Source: an uncultured Poribacteria bacterium (GTDB lineage Bacteria > Poribacteria > WGA-4E > WGA-3G). From it: 64,000 nt of DNA. Below the pieces are notes generated by a model that made no database searches, was not told the DNA's origin, and saw only the letters and a list, made by a program, of their open reading frames with translations. Location: NCBI GenBank assembly GCA_958295855.1, contig OY282383.1, positions 3,700,481 to 3,764,480 on the forward strand. The letters are read 5' to 3'. How positions within the stretch are numbered: position 1 is the stretch's first letter; each line of letters opens with the position of its first letter. A program made the translations under genes and the position numbers. Positions 33,099 through 41,794 of the stretch are shown here, piece by piece.

Positions 33099-33899
33099 CT
33101 ACGCCTCCAAGGTGGGCCGATTGAGTCGAGAATGATAGGGCGGTTCCATAACAGCACGTTGCCGTTCATTTGCCCACTCCGGTATTGGATAGGCGGGGAC
33201 ATAAGCCATATTGCCCGCAGTGTAGCGCGTCAAAATGGAGCGGCGCGGATGTTCAGCGGCCCACGGCAGCGTGCCATGCGTTACCGCCTCCGTGAAAATC
33301 ACGACATCGCCAGCGTTACAGACTAACTGCCTTATGTGCTCCTGATGTTGCTGGTACAATCGCATCTCTTGCGGACAGGGGTAGTTGCTCTTATGGCTTC
33401 CTGGGATAACAATCAGGCCTCCGGCACCGGGTGGCACATCGGTCAACTGAAATGTGACAACAGTCAAGCCGTTGTGCATGCGTCCATCGCGGAAAATGTA
33501 GTACTGATTCGGATCGAAGCCGGGACCGGACGAGCCGTGGAAAATAAACCCTTCCGCGTCTTTGTCCATAGAAATGAGGAACATCTGGTGATCCATGCGG
33601 AAGCCTTGGCCCAATATCACATTGAGATAAGGCACAATTGTGGGATGCGCAAGCATGTGTCGGAACGGGTTGCACCATGGTTCCGCCCAGCCGAGCATTC
33701 CGCCGAGCTCGCCTCTCCCTTGTTCACCCCTCAGTTCTGGGGAACCGCCATCAAGCGTCTGGTCTCGGGGGCGGATGCGCGCCTGAGCACTATGTTTGTC
33801 AATGGCTTCGTTCGCGAGTGCTACCTCTTCAGGTGTTAGCACATTTTTGATAACAAGGTAACCGTTCAAATCAAACAGATATTTTTCATCAGCGTTCAT
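33099..33899 (-). CDS. PhyH-like dioxygenase without the usual His-x-Asp
   Basis: 266 residues from the ATG at 33899 (AGGTGG ahead). PhyH fold: FDLNGYLVIKNVLTPEEVALANEAIDKH at the N-terminus and AGGLIVIPGSHKSN in the middle. Where other PhyH proteins in this window read WHQD, this one reads IFHGSSGPG: the His is present, the Asp is replaced by Ser. A distal His (VTHGTLPW) and Arg (RRSILTRY) are kept. Replacement of this Asp by Ala/Gly is the hallmark of Fe/2OG halogenases, but the Ser here may instead mean a different reaction or loss of activity. Confidence 0.7.
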   Translation of the reverse strand: MNADEKYLFDLNGYLVIKNVLTPEEVALANEAIDKHSAQARIRPRDQTLDGGSPELRGEQGRGELGGMLGWAEPWCNPFRHMLAHPTIVPYLNVILGQGFRMDHQMFLISMDKDAEGFIFHGSSGPGFDPNQYYIFRDGRMHNGLTVVTFQLTDVPPGAGGLIVIPGSHKSNYPCPQEMRLYQQHQEHIRQLVCNAGDVVIFTEAVTHGTLPWAAEHPRRSILTRYTAGNMAYVPAYPIPEWANERQRAVMEPPYHSRLNRPTLEA

Positions 33900-33938
33900 T
33901 TCGATTTCCACCTCGTTTTGTTACGGCACAACGGTGGG

Positions 33939-33967
33939 AGAAGGTTTCCGCGTGTGCGAAACCTTCT
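33939..33967. repeat. Inverted repeat downstream of the enolase gene
   Basis: AGAAGGTTTC (33939-33948) and GAAACCTTCT (33958-33967), a perfect 10-bp stem with nine-base loop. It lies between the minus-strand enolase stop and the PhyH start. No U-run follows on the minus strand, so I call it a repeat related to 14262-14312, not a terminator. Confidence 0.65.
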
Positions 33968-33986
33968 AAAAACCCTACTACCTTTA

Positions 33987-35114
33987 TTACACGGCGTAAG
34001 CAACAGAGCCGTCCTCACGCAAAGGAGTCGTGCCGGTGTTCATCGGTTGATACGGAGTCTGCTCGATTAAGCTATCGTCAAGTTCTATGCCTAAGCCCGG
34101 TCCCTCGGGGATGGGAATGTATCCACCTTCCCGTTGATACGCCACTTTATAGACAGCGGATTCCGGGGCTTCATCGACCTTACTATATTCTTGTGTGATG
34201 AAGTTCGGGATGCTGGCATCCAAGTGCAGCGATGCCGCCGTAATGAGGGGCCCCAGGAAGTTATGCGTGACAACCGCGCTGTGATACGCTTCGGCAATCG
34301 CCGCGATTTTTTTACAGTGCGTTAAGCCGCCTGCCAAACCGACATCCGGGCGTACATATTGCGGGCCGCCTGATTCAAGAAGTTCACGGAATTCCCAGAT
34401 GCTTACGAATCGTTCGCCATTACCCACGGGGGTTGTCATCCGCTTAGCTAGTTGTCCCTGTGTCGTAATAGTATCGATTTGAATCGGATCTTCAATGAAA
34501 TAGAGGTTAAAGGGTGCCAATGCTGATTCTAAGACGATACTGTTCATCGGTGTCAATTTCCGATGCACCTCAACAATCAGATCCAGATCCGGGCCTCCGC
34601 CTTCCCGCGCAGCGGCGACGAGATCACGGGCAGTCTTGACGAGCCGATCGACTGCCATATCTTGGAAGTTGCCAACCAACGGGTCAAATTTGAGTGCCGT
34701 GAAGCCTTCGTCGACAGCGGCTTTCGCTGCCTCAAACATCGTTTCCGGTGTGCTTCCACCACCGAGGAGATGCAGGCGGATTTTATCACGACAGTTCCCA
34801 CCTAACAATTCCCAAATCGGGGCACCAAAATGTTTACCCTTGATGTCCCACAAAGCGATGTCTACCGCACTGATAGCACCGCTCAGTGCAGTCCCACGGA
34901 ACGGCCCCATGCGATAAAGGTATTGCCAGTGATGCTCAATTCGCAACGGGTTCTGCCCGATGAGGTATTTCTCAAAGGTGTTCACAATCTTCTCAACGGC
35001 TTCGGGGTAGCCCCAGCAGGCGGTCTGCCCCACGCCGCTGATACCCGTGTCCGTATGAATCCGAATCACGTAACCATTCCCAATGAAAAAGGATTCAATT
35101 TTATCAATTTTCAT
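33987..35114 (-). CDS. Mandelate racemase/galactonate dehydratase-like enolase
   Basis: 375 residues of the enolase superfamily (MR/MLE type). Capping domain to about residue 115; barrel ligands in LIVEVHRK, YFIEDPI and VGNGERF; catalytic His in VVTHNFLGP; second-last motif EGPGLGIELDDS, typical of acid-sugar dehydratases. The first metal ligand position reads Glu-Val-His instead of Asp-x-His. Likely dehydrates a sugar acid. A PhyH gene follows on the same strand. Confidence 0.85.
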   Translation of the reverse strand: MKIDKIESFFIGNGYVIRIHTDTGISGVGQTACWGYPEAVEKIVNTFEKYLIGQNPLRIEHHWQYLYRMGPFRGTALSGAISAVDIALWDIKGKHFGAPIWELLGGNCRDKIRLHLLGGGSTPETMFEAAKAAVDEGFTALKFDPLVGNFQDMAVDRLVKTARDLVAAAREGGGPDLDLIVEVHRKLTPMNSIVLESALAPFNLYFIEDPIQIDTITTQGQLAKRMTTPVGNGERFVSIWEFRELLESGGPQYVRPDVGLAGGLTHCKKIAAIAEAYHSAVVTHNFLGPLITAASLHLDASIPNFITQEYSKVDEAPESAVYKVAYQREGGYIPIPEGPGLGIELDDSLIEQTPYQPMNTGTTPLREDGSVAYAV

Positions 35115-35611
35115 ATATCCGTCCTGTTAGAATTAGTTTTATCTTGCCTGAGTGTATTGTATCACAGGCACAGAAATTTGACAACAGAGAAAATCTGAAT
35201 CGCGGAGTATCGCGGAGTATCGCGGAAGTACGCGGATTTTGGGCACCCTTTCTATTCAACATCTTCGGTAGCTTGCTATTAATTTCTTTTTGTAGGGGTA
35301 GGCCTTGTGCCTACCCTGTTTCCTTGTGGGTCAGCTGTGCCGCAGCTGTCTTTCGTCTGAATCGCGGATTTACGCGGAGAACGCGGAAGTACGCGGATTT
35401 TGGGGTGCCCTCTCCATTCAACATTTTCGGGAGCTTGCTATTCATTTCTTTTTGTAGGGGTAGGCCTTGTGCCTACCCTGTTTCCTTGTGGGTCAGCCGC
35501 GCCGCGCGTCCCCTTCCCGAAGATGCATACCCGCGAGACACCCCCAAAATCCGCGTCATTCTGCGTCATCCGCGTAAATCCGCGATTCAGACAAAAAAGT
35601 GAAACCACCCC

Positions 35612-35640
35612 TTGACAAAAACATTTTAATATATTATCAT
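35612..35640 (+). promoter_or_regulatory. Sigma-70 promoter upstream of the lamin-tail gene
   Basis: TTGACA (35612-35617), 17 bases, TATCAT (35635-35640). The leader to the ATG at 36151 would be about 500 bases and includes a strong hairpin at 36072-36103. Confidence 0.55.
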
Positions 35641-36071
35641 TAATGTTATGAAGAACCGAACACACCATCTTAACGTGAATATTTCTGTTTCAAGCGTGCG
35701 AGGTGCTTTCGCGCCTTTACGCGCCTTTATATATTACCTAAAGTTAACGTATAACCCCCCCCGTATTAACAATAGGTTAAAATATATCCCTTCTCCCACA
35801 CCCCAACGGACACCTGAAGTCGCGCACCGCGCACCCTCTCCCTGCGGCACCTGGGAGAACGCATTCACTCCATCTCTGACTTCCAACACCCGATATACCT
35901 CTTGGAACCCCACATCGGGCACCTTCCAAGGGATGCGTTGTTCCACACTCTTCCACACCGAAACCGGTTCACGCTGCGTTACCTGCTGCGGCACCGCGCT
36001 GCCCAACTCCGGCACACGCCGCCACAAGCATTATTTGGGGAAAATCTCTTCCCCAAGTTACCTAGCACACC

Positions 36072-36103
36072 GGAAAACCGTGGGATGCCGCCCACGGTTT
36101 TCC
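36072..36103 (+). terminator. Strong hairpin with U-rich tail in the lamin-tail leader
   Basis: GGAAAACCGTGGG, six-base loop, CCCACGGTTTTCC: a perfect 13-bp stem followed by TCTTTTC, 47 bases before the ATG. It could be a terminator of the leader transcript (attenuation) or another palindromic element. Confidence 0.45.
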
Positions 36104-36150
36104 TCTTTTCACATAAGTTCACTAACAGTTGGTATTTAAGGAGGAAATAA

Positions 36151-39100
36151 ATGAATAAAAATTCTTTTATGACCAAGTTTCTCGTGTTACTGCTGCTTGC
36201 CGGCATTGCTACCCTGGTAGCACCGATGGCAGTGCAGGCTGTACCGAGGTTAAGCACAGTTGAGATAATAGATATGCACCCGGCTGCACGGTCTGGCAAT
36301 TCCCTCTATGCCTTTGCCCGCCAACGCTTAGTTGGAGATTGGGCCGTGCCTGCAAATAGGGCAAATCTAATAGACGCGCAGTCCAGTACTCTGCTTGTTG
36401 AGCCGGGTTACTCCCTCAAGGACTCCTTAGGAGAGGGCCAAGCCGTTAAGTTTTTCAGGGTGGGCGATGAGATAAAGTTTAAGGTGACATTTGACCGCGC
36501 TGTGATCGTTCACGGCACTCCGGCCCTGAGGCTAAGTTTCGACGGTGCGCGGCCCACTAATGATCCACGCGCAGTCTACGATGCAGCGGAGACCACTGCT
36601 GCAGGCGATAACAAGGTAGTAATTTTCACATACACCGTGAGAGCGGGTGACGACTGCTTCGGTGATGGGATTGGTTTTCCCACGGGCCCGGCTCCCAATA
36701 TGCCGGGCGTGGGCAATAACCCGGCATACCCCCTTTTTTGGGATGTTAGTAATCGCATACAGGAGGACGGCGCTCCCGACACATATAACCCTGGAGGCAC
36801 TTCCCAGGATAATATTACGATATTTCAGAATAAGATTAACGAATTTTATTCGAACATACGGTATCTCATAGATACTAGAAGTATAAGTGCGAACGTGAGA
36901 ATCACCGGCATAATCAAGCCTGCTACTCATACTGGTGATTTACGCACAGCAGCGGTGGACTTTAGCACGGGTGGTTTTACATCCACAAATCCCAATGTGG
37001 ATGTTACCGAGGGTGACGATGTGACAGGGCCCTTTGATGTGGAATTCCTATTTTTCAATTATGGGACTGGCACTGACGATAAGGATGTCATTGCGGACAC
37101 CACGCAAGGCTTCGAGGCTGCTGACATCAAGATCACTGGACTGGGGGTAGACTCGGACGCGACTGGCTGGACGGTCTCGCCGGTGCTGATAGGTTTAGAC
37201 CATCGGGATCCAGGATTTCCTGGTGAGACTCGTACGCCGGGGCAAGTCACACACGAGGCAGCCTTCAAGGTCTACAAAGCGACCATTACGCCGCCTTCGA
37301 TTTATGACGGAGATGTCATGATAACGGTGCCTGCGGGTGCAACGATGGACATTGCGGGTAACGGAAATCTGGCATCCAATACGTTAAGGGTCTCCATCAT
37401 TAGTGTGGGTGTGCCTGTCAAAGATACGCTGACTTTGCCATCAGTAGCACTTCCCGCGAAAGGTTTTGTTGTGCTAGCACATGAAGACGCGTCTGTCTCA
37501 AACACCGGCTTAGCGAAGAGGTTTCATACTATAGCGAACTTGCCGAACTTAGAGACGTTGTTCACCGGCAACGGTGGTACCCTTGAATTGATTGACAAAA
37601 GAGATGGAACTAAGACATTAGGTCCCATCATCACCGAAATCATGTGGGGTACCGATCTGAGCAAATCCCCTTCGAGGTATAGCCAGTGGATTGAGATTTA
37701 CAATGCAGGTGCGGATATTGCTGATTTGTCAGTTTACTCGTTGAAAGTGACACCCTTCAGCCCGGACACTTTCTCTGCCGATGACAAAGCGGTTGATACC
37801 GTAGGTAACTTGGGGAATGGCAGATGGGACGTGCCGGGCCAAGGTGGCAGAACTGTGGCAGGGACTGGGACTGCCGCTGCCCCCATTGTGCCGCTGATTT
37901 CCATGCGCCGCAAAGTTGATTTCAACAAGGCGGCGAATGAGGTGAATAATGGTACGCTTTCTAGTAGTTGGGAGGCCAGCACTACGCCTGCGCTCGATAT
38001 TGCGCCCAATCGTATTGCGACCCCGGGGAAGAAACATACCACGCAGATAACGCAGGCTAGCAGAACCAATATTAATTATTCGCGTGTTATCATCAACGAG
38101 ATAGGGAACAGCAGCAACTCAGACAACGTTTGGATAGAGCTCCGCAATGTCTCCACGGGTGAACAGAATCTCAAAAACTGGCAGTTGAGCATTATCCTTG
38201 GGGAGAATGATGAAAAGGTTGTGATGAAGTTCCCGGATAAGGATATCAAACTTGGTGCAGGCAAGGTACTGCTCCTAGTGAACAAAGATCCGTTGAACAC
38301 GCCTTTAGCGCGCGGCAAAAAGTTTGGGGATTACGCGAATGGTATGACTGCGGTAGCAGATCAGGAAAAGAGCGGTCTCCAGACGGATGCAAGGTTCTAT
38401 GATGCGAAGGGCGGGATACAGAATCTGCCGGGTGCGGATGGCGATAAGTTCCTGTTAGTGCTGCGCAGCGGGCAAGATAAGAATAACACTCATGAAAAGA
38501 TCGTCGATATCAGTGGTGAGCTCTATATAGAAAATGAGGCGAAGAAAACCAATATTTGGCCACTGATTGCGACTCCCTCGGGAAACAGCAACGCTTTTGA
38601 TGGCGATCTTGCCCATAACAGAGTGTATAAGCGTAACAAGGCCGGTGAAGGTTTTGGCGAAAAAGTGTGGGTGCCGGTAGGTTACACCGGGCTAGGGTAC
38701 GACCGGAGTGCGGGTAACACTGATGCCAATGGTGGCACGCCTGGTTTTCCGAATGATGCTGTCAAGGAAAAACCGGGAGATCTTGCTGGTGGTGCAGTGA
38801 CCATCAGTGAGATTATGGTAGTCTCCGATGGCGGGCGTTATCCGCAATGGATAGAGCTTCGCAATAGTTCGGCTACCCGAGGTGTCAAGCTTGATGCGTG
38901 GCGTCTGCGAATAGAAAATGAGAGCCGTGATGATGTGGATTCCCGTCAGAATGTCACTATCGATCTGCCTAACGATAATTACATTATTGGCCCGAACCAG
39001 ACGATACTGATTGCGACGCGTCGTGGTTCTGCACCGCAGCCGATCAACTCGCATCGCGTGATACTCCTGTGGAACGACAGCGGAGGTGCGCGGCAATCCT

Positions 39101-39771
39101 TAGAGGTTGACAATAGCCGGTTTTCGATGCTGAGCATGAAAGGGTTCACGTTGAAGTTGTTCGGCCAAGGTGTGGCGTTGTCAGACACTCCCACCGACGA
39201 AGTGACGATTGGTGCGGAGATGCTGACAGAGGCTAAGATTGGTACTCCAGAGGAACGTATCTCGCTTATCCGCTACTATGATGGCGGAGTTGCAACAGAC
39301 AACTGGGGTAGCGCGAAAGGTTCCGAGCAACTGATCCAGATTCCGAGCGACACCTACTACGGTATTTCAGACGATATCGGCACACCGGGCTACTATCCAG
39401 GTACTGCTTTGCCTGTGTCTTTGTCAAGTTTCTTACCCAAACGTACGGATGCTGGTGTCGTTATCAAGTGGACGACGCAGTCGGAGTTGAACAATGCAGG
39501 GTTTAACATTCTGCGTAGCGCGACGAAGACAGGTGCGTTTGTGGTTATCAATCCCACGATGATTCAGGGTGCGGGCACCACGGGTGAAAAGCACACTTAC
39601 AGTTACACCGACAAGACTGCCAAACCGAACATTGTCTACTACTACCAGATAGAAGATGTTTCGTTTGACGGGCATCGTCAGCGTTTGACGGGTGCGACTC
39701 GCTTGCGCGGGCATATCGGTGCTGCGGGTAAACTCACGACGACGTGGGGCGATTTGAAAGTTCAAGAGTAA
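36151..39771 (+). CDS. 1206-residue secreted lamin-tail-domain protein
   Basis: Signal peptide ends AVQA near residue 30; AAGGAGG Shine-Dalgarno. Beta-rich N-terminal region with a Ca-binding-like Gly/Asp-rich section (about 280-320). Three lamin-tail domains: IITEIMWGTD with QWIEIYNAG (~495), VIINEIGNSSNSDNVWIELRN (~650, split here), and ISEIMVVSDG with QWIELRNSS (~890). Near the C-terminus GVVIKWTTQSELNNAGFNILR and YYYQIEDVSFDG form a fibronectin-like module, as in secreted proteins of the Bacteroidetes and Poribacteria. Ends AAGKLTTTWGDLKVQE, the shared tail. Followed by a clear terminator. Probably a cell-surface or matrix protein. Confidence 0.8.
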   Translation: MNKNSFMTKFLVLLLLAGIATLVAPMAVQAVPRLSTVEIIDMHPAARSGNSLYAFARQRLVGDWAVPANRANLIDAQSSTLLVEPGYSLKDSLGEGQAVKFFRVGDEIKFKVTFDRAVIVHGTPALRLSFDGARPTNDPRAVYDAAETTAAGDNKVVIFTYTVRAGDDCFGDGIGFPTGPAPNMPGVGNNPAYPLFWDVSNRIQEDGAPDTYNPGGTSQDNITIFQNKINEFYSNIRYLIDTRSISANVRITGIIKPATHTGDLRTAAVDFSTGGFTSTNPNVDVTEGDDVTGPFDVEFLFFNYGTGTDDKDVIADTTQGFEAADIKITGLGVDSDATGWTVSPVLIGLDHRDPGFPGETRTPGQVTHEAAFKVYKATITPPSIYDGDVMITVPAGATMDIAGNGNLASNTLRVSIISVGVPVKDTLTLPSVALPAKGFVVLAHEDASVSNTGLAKRFHTIANLPNLETLFTGNGGTLELIDKRDGTKTLGPIITEIMWGTDLSKSPSRYSQWIEIYNAGADIADLSVYSLKVTPFSPDTFSADDKAVDTVGNLGNGRWDVPGQGGRTVAGTGTAAAPIVPLISMRRKVDFNKAANEVNNGTLSSSWEASTTPALDIAPNRIATPGKKHTTQITQASRTNINYSRVIINEIGNSSNSDNVWIELRNVSTGEQNLKNWQLSIILGENDEKVVMKFPDKDIKLGAGKVLLLVNKDPLNTPLARGKKFGDYANGMTAVADQEKSGLQTDARFYDAKGGIQNLPGADGDKFLLVLRSGQDKNNTHEKIVDISGELYIENEAKKTNIWPLIATPSGNSNAFDGDLAHNRVYKRNKAGEGFGEKVWVPVGYTGLGYDRSAGNTDANGGTPGFPNDAVKEKPGDLAGGAVTISEIMVVSDGGRYPQWIELRNSSATRGVKLDAWRLRIENESRDDVDSRQNVTIDLPNDNYIIGPNQTILIATRRGSAPQPINSHRVILLWNDSGGARQSLEVDNSRFSMLSMKGFTLKLFGQGVALSDTPTDEVTIGAEMLTEAKIGTPEERISLIRYYDGGVATDNWGSAKGSEQLIQIPSDTYYGISDDIGTPGYYPGTALPVSLSSFLPKRTDAGVVIKWTTQSELNNAGFNILRSATKTGAFVVINPTMIQGAGTTGEKHTYSYTDKTAKPNIVYYYQIEDVSFDGHRQRLTGATRLRGHIGAAGKLTTTWGDLKVQE

Positions 39772-39805
39772 GATTCAGGGATATATTCTAACTAACCTAA
39801 CCAAG

Positions 39806-39848
39806 GCGGGGCGGTGGACTTCGGTTCGCTGCCCTGCTTTTTTTTTCG
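39806..39848 (+). terminator. Rho-independent terminator of the lamin-tail gene
   Basis: A 14-bp GC-rich stem (39806-39819 with 39824-39837, some G-U pairs) closed by a TTCG tetraloop and followed by 11 or more T. Confidence 0.85.
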
Positions 39849-40621
39849 TCTGAATGCACGGAAGTACGCGGATTTTTTTCGTCTGAATCGCGGATTTACG
39901 CGGATTACGCAGATTAACGCGGATTTTGGGGTGTCTTGCGGGTCAGCATCTTCGGCATCTTGCGATTATTTTCTTTTCTGTAGGGGTAGGCCTTGTGCCT
40001 ACCCTTGTTTTCTTGCGGGTCAGCTGCGCCGCGGCTGTCTTTCGTCTGAATCGCGGATTTACGCGGATAGCGCGGATTTACGCGGATTTTGGGTGTCCTT
40101 TCCATTCAACATCTTCGGTGGCTTGCTATTCATTTCTTTGTAGGGGTAGTTCTTGTGCCTCCCCTGTTTTTTTGTGGGTGAGCTGTGCCGCGGCTCCCCT
40201 GACCAAAAAATGCTGGATGCGCGCGGCACCCCAAAATCCGCGTCATTCCGCGTAATCCGCGTAAATCCGCGATTCAGACGAGAAAAATGTTCCCGCACAC
40301 GCCTTATCCCGTAGGGGCGGGGTCACCCCGCCCGATTGGGAGCCGTATCAACTAGCGTCAAGACACATGTCGGCCCGCTGGGGCTTAGCATCTAGGGTCG
40401 CCCGCGTCTCTATACACATACCGCCCTTACAGGGCTAAAACGCCCGCACCACCGGCGATTTCCTGCGCGTAGGGACCCAGGGGATGTGGATCGCACCCCT
40501 ATTGAAGCTTGTTCGTTAGGGAATTGAGCACTATAGGCTTGCAATTTTTCCATTGTTGTGATATACTTATAATTGTCCAATTGAGGCATCACTACAAAGC
40601 ACCACTTCATAGGAGAAACTC
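39849..40621. repeat. Gene-free stretch with copies of the composite repeat
   Basis: Copies at about 39926-40060 and 40083-40200 of the element seen at 35243: 'CATTCAACATCTTCGG' segment, GTAGGGGTAGGCCTTGTGCCTACCC-type palindrome, GAATCGCGGATTTACGCGGA. Inverted copies of the last string lie at ~40245-40290. Further right: GGCCCGCTGGGGC (40372-40384) and a CCCTTACAGGG palindrome (~40428), both related to those at 12027-12249. No gene. Confidence 0.8.
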
Positions 40622-41239
40622 ATGGAAAACACAAGGTATGGTGAGGAAATAACTACAATACTTGGAAACTATCTGACTCAAAAAGAACAAGGGTTTAATG
40701 GCGAGTTAATTGATGTAAGACCACCCTTGGAGCATCGAGTTAAAGAAATCAAGACTGACCTTGAAGGTGACATTAGAGATGTCAAGACAGACTTCAGGGA
40801 CGACCTCAGATACGTTAAGGACGACCTCAAAGGGGACATCCAGAAAGTTCAGGACAACCTGCAGATAGTGCAAGACGACCTCAAAGGGGACATCCAGAAA
40901 GTTCAGGACAACCTGCAGATAGTGCAAGACGACCTCAAAGGGGACATCCAGAAAGTTCAAGACGACCTCAAGGGGGACATCCAGAAAGTTCAAGGCGACC
41001 TCAAAGGGGACATCCAGAAAGTTCAGGACAACCTGCAGATAGTGCAAGACGACCTCAAAGGGGACATCCAGAAAGTTCAAGACGACCTCAAAGGGGACAT
41101 CCAGAAAGTTCAAGACAGCTTCAAAGGGGAAATCAAGGACAGACTCTCAGATTTGAGGTGGTTTATAGGCATCTTTGTTACAGGTGGAATTGCTGCCTCC
41201 AGCCTTATCGTCACCCTACTTGTTAAGTTTCTGAGTTAA
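40622..41239 (+). CDS. Coiled-coil protein with long internal tandem repeats and a C-terminal anchor
   Basis: 205 residues. The N-terminus reads GNYLTQKEQGFNGELIDVRPP. Residues ~65-165 are nearly perfect repeats of DDLKGDIQKVQ, some with NLQIVQ added, encoded by 33- and 54-base DNA repeats. A final membrane segment (WFIGIFVTGGIAASSLIVTLL) anchors it. The heptad-like pattern predicts a long coiled coil. Repeat copy number is probably unstable. Shine-Dalgarno AGGAG; next gene 15 bases downstream. Confidence 0.75.
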   Translation: MENTRYGEEITTILGNYLTQKEQGFNGELIDVRPPLEHRVKEIKTDLEGDIRDVKTDFRDDLRYVKDDLKGDIQKVQDNLQIVQDDLKGDIQKVQDNLQIVQDDLKGDIQKVQDDLKGDIQKVQGDLKGDIQKVQDNLQIVQDDLKGDIQKVQDDLKGDIQKVQDSFKGEIKDRLSDLRWFIGIFVTGGIAASSLIVTLLVKFLS

Positions 41240-41254
41240 CAAAGGAGATTAACG

Positions 41255-41575
41255 ATGTCAGAAAAAGCACCAGGATTTGAAGATTATACACCCTCGCGTT
41301 TAGAGTGGTTGGTGGTTCTGCTGAATTCCTTTATTCCGTATGTAAATATGCTGCCGGGCGAAGACATTGAATACGCATACGTACCCGCAGATGACGGAAA
41401 GACTATTGTCCTGTATGTTAAACATTCCGCTGATGTGGATGCGGAAAATGTGAAGGCCCTTGAGGACAATGCAAAAAGGTTTGCCATGGATATAGCGAAA
41501 AACTACAAATGGGATTCATGGATTGAAATTCAAACGCAATTCAAAGAACTGAAAAGAGAACGAAACCAAGAATAA
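41255..41575 (+). CDS. Hypothetical 106-residue protein
   Basis: Not recognised. Good Shine-Dalgarno (AAAGGAG) and a terminator right after support it. N-terminal half is mixed (RLEWLVVLLNSFIPYVNML), the middle a possible beta hairpin (YAYVPADDGKTIVLYVKH), the end a charged helix. Acidic and soluble. Probably co-transcribed with the coiled-coil protein. Confidence 0.6.
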   Translation: MSEKAPGFEDYTPSRLEWLVVLLNSFIPYVNMLPGEDIEYAYVPADDGKTIVLYVKHSADVDAENVKALEDNAKRFAMDIAKNYKWDSWIEIQTQFKELKRERNQE

Positions 41576-41595
41576 CTCTAATTGCGAAAAAAAGA

Positions 41596-41629
41596 AAAGC
41601 CTATCATCGTTTGACGGTGGGCTTTTTTT
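41596..41629 (+). terminator. Rho-independent terminator
   Basis: AAAGCC (41596-41601) pairs with GGCTTT (41620-41625), with further pairs inside and a T-run after. Confidence 0.85.
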
Positions 41630-41709
41630 ATTGCAATAGTAGGCAGTCGGGATTCGGACATCCCTCCTATAGGAAAACTAAATGCCGCTATCCTTCAGCA
41701 ATCAAACGG

Positions 41710-41738
41710 TTGACACAAATTTGTGAACATGCTACTAT
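41710..41738 (+). promoter_or_regulatory. Promoter with a palindromic operator before the Gfo/Idh gene
   Basis: TTGACA (41710-41715), 17 bases, TACTAT (41733-41738). The perfect 12-bp palindrome CACAAATTTGTG (41714-41725) overlaps the spacer, a position typical of a repressor operator. The ATG follows at 41795. Confidence 0.6.
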
Positions 41739-41794
41739 AAAAATAGCAAATTTCGGCAACCTGCAAACTGCACGCTGCAACGAGGAGGCACATT

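Larger units (their letters stand above)
35115..36150. repeat. Gene-free repeat stretch before the lamin-tail gene
   Basis: A block from about 35243 to 35376 recurs at 35401-35515: a 'CATTCAACAT...GCTTGCTATT' segment, the palindrome GTAGGGGTAGGCC-TTGT-GCCTACCC, and GAATCGCGGATTTACGCGG(A). Inverse copies of the last motif end the stretch at ~35570-35600. The same composite element recurs at 39849-40290. Beyond 35640 I see only the leader of the next gene. Confidence 0.8.

Noticed and set aside
33939..33967. Rho-independent terminator after the enolase gene
   Set aside because: The stem is perfect but no T-run follows on the relevant strand, and a related sequence occurs before higB.
40706..41113. 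Minus-strand frame with LNFLDVPFEVV repeats
   Set aside because: Antisense shadow of the coiled-coil repeat gene, which has an RBS, membrane anchor and downstream partner.
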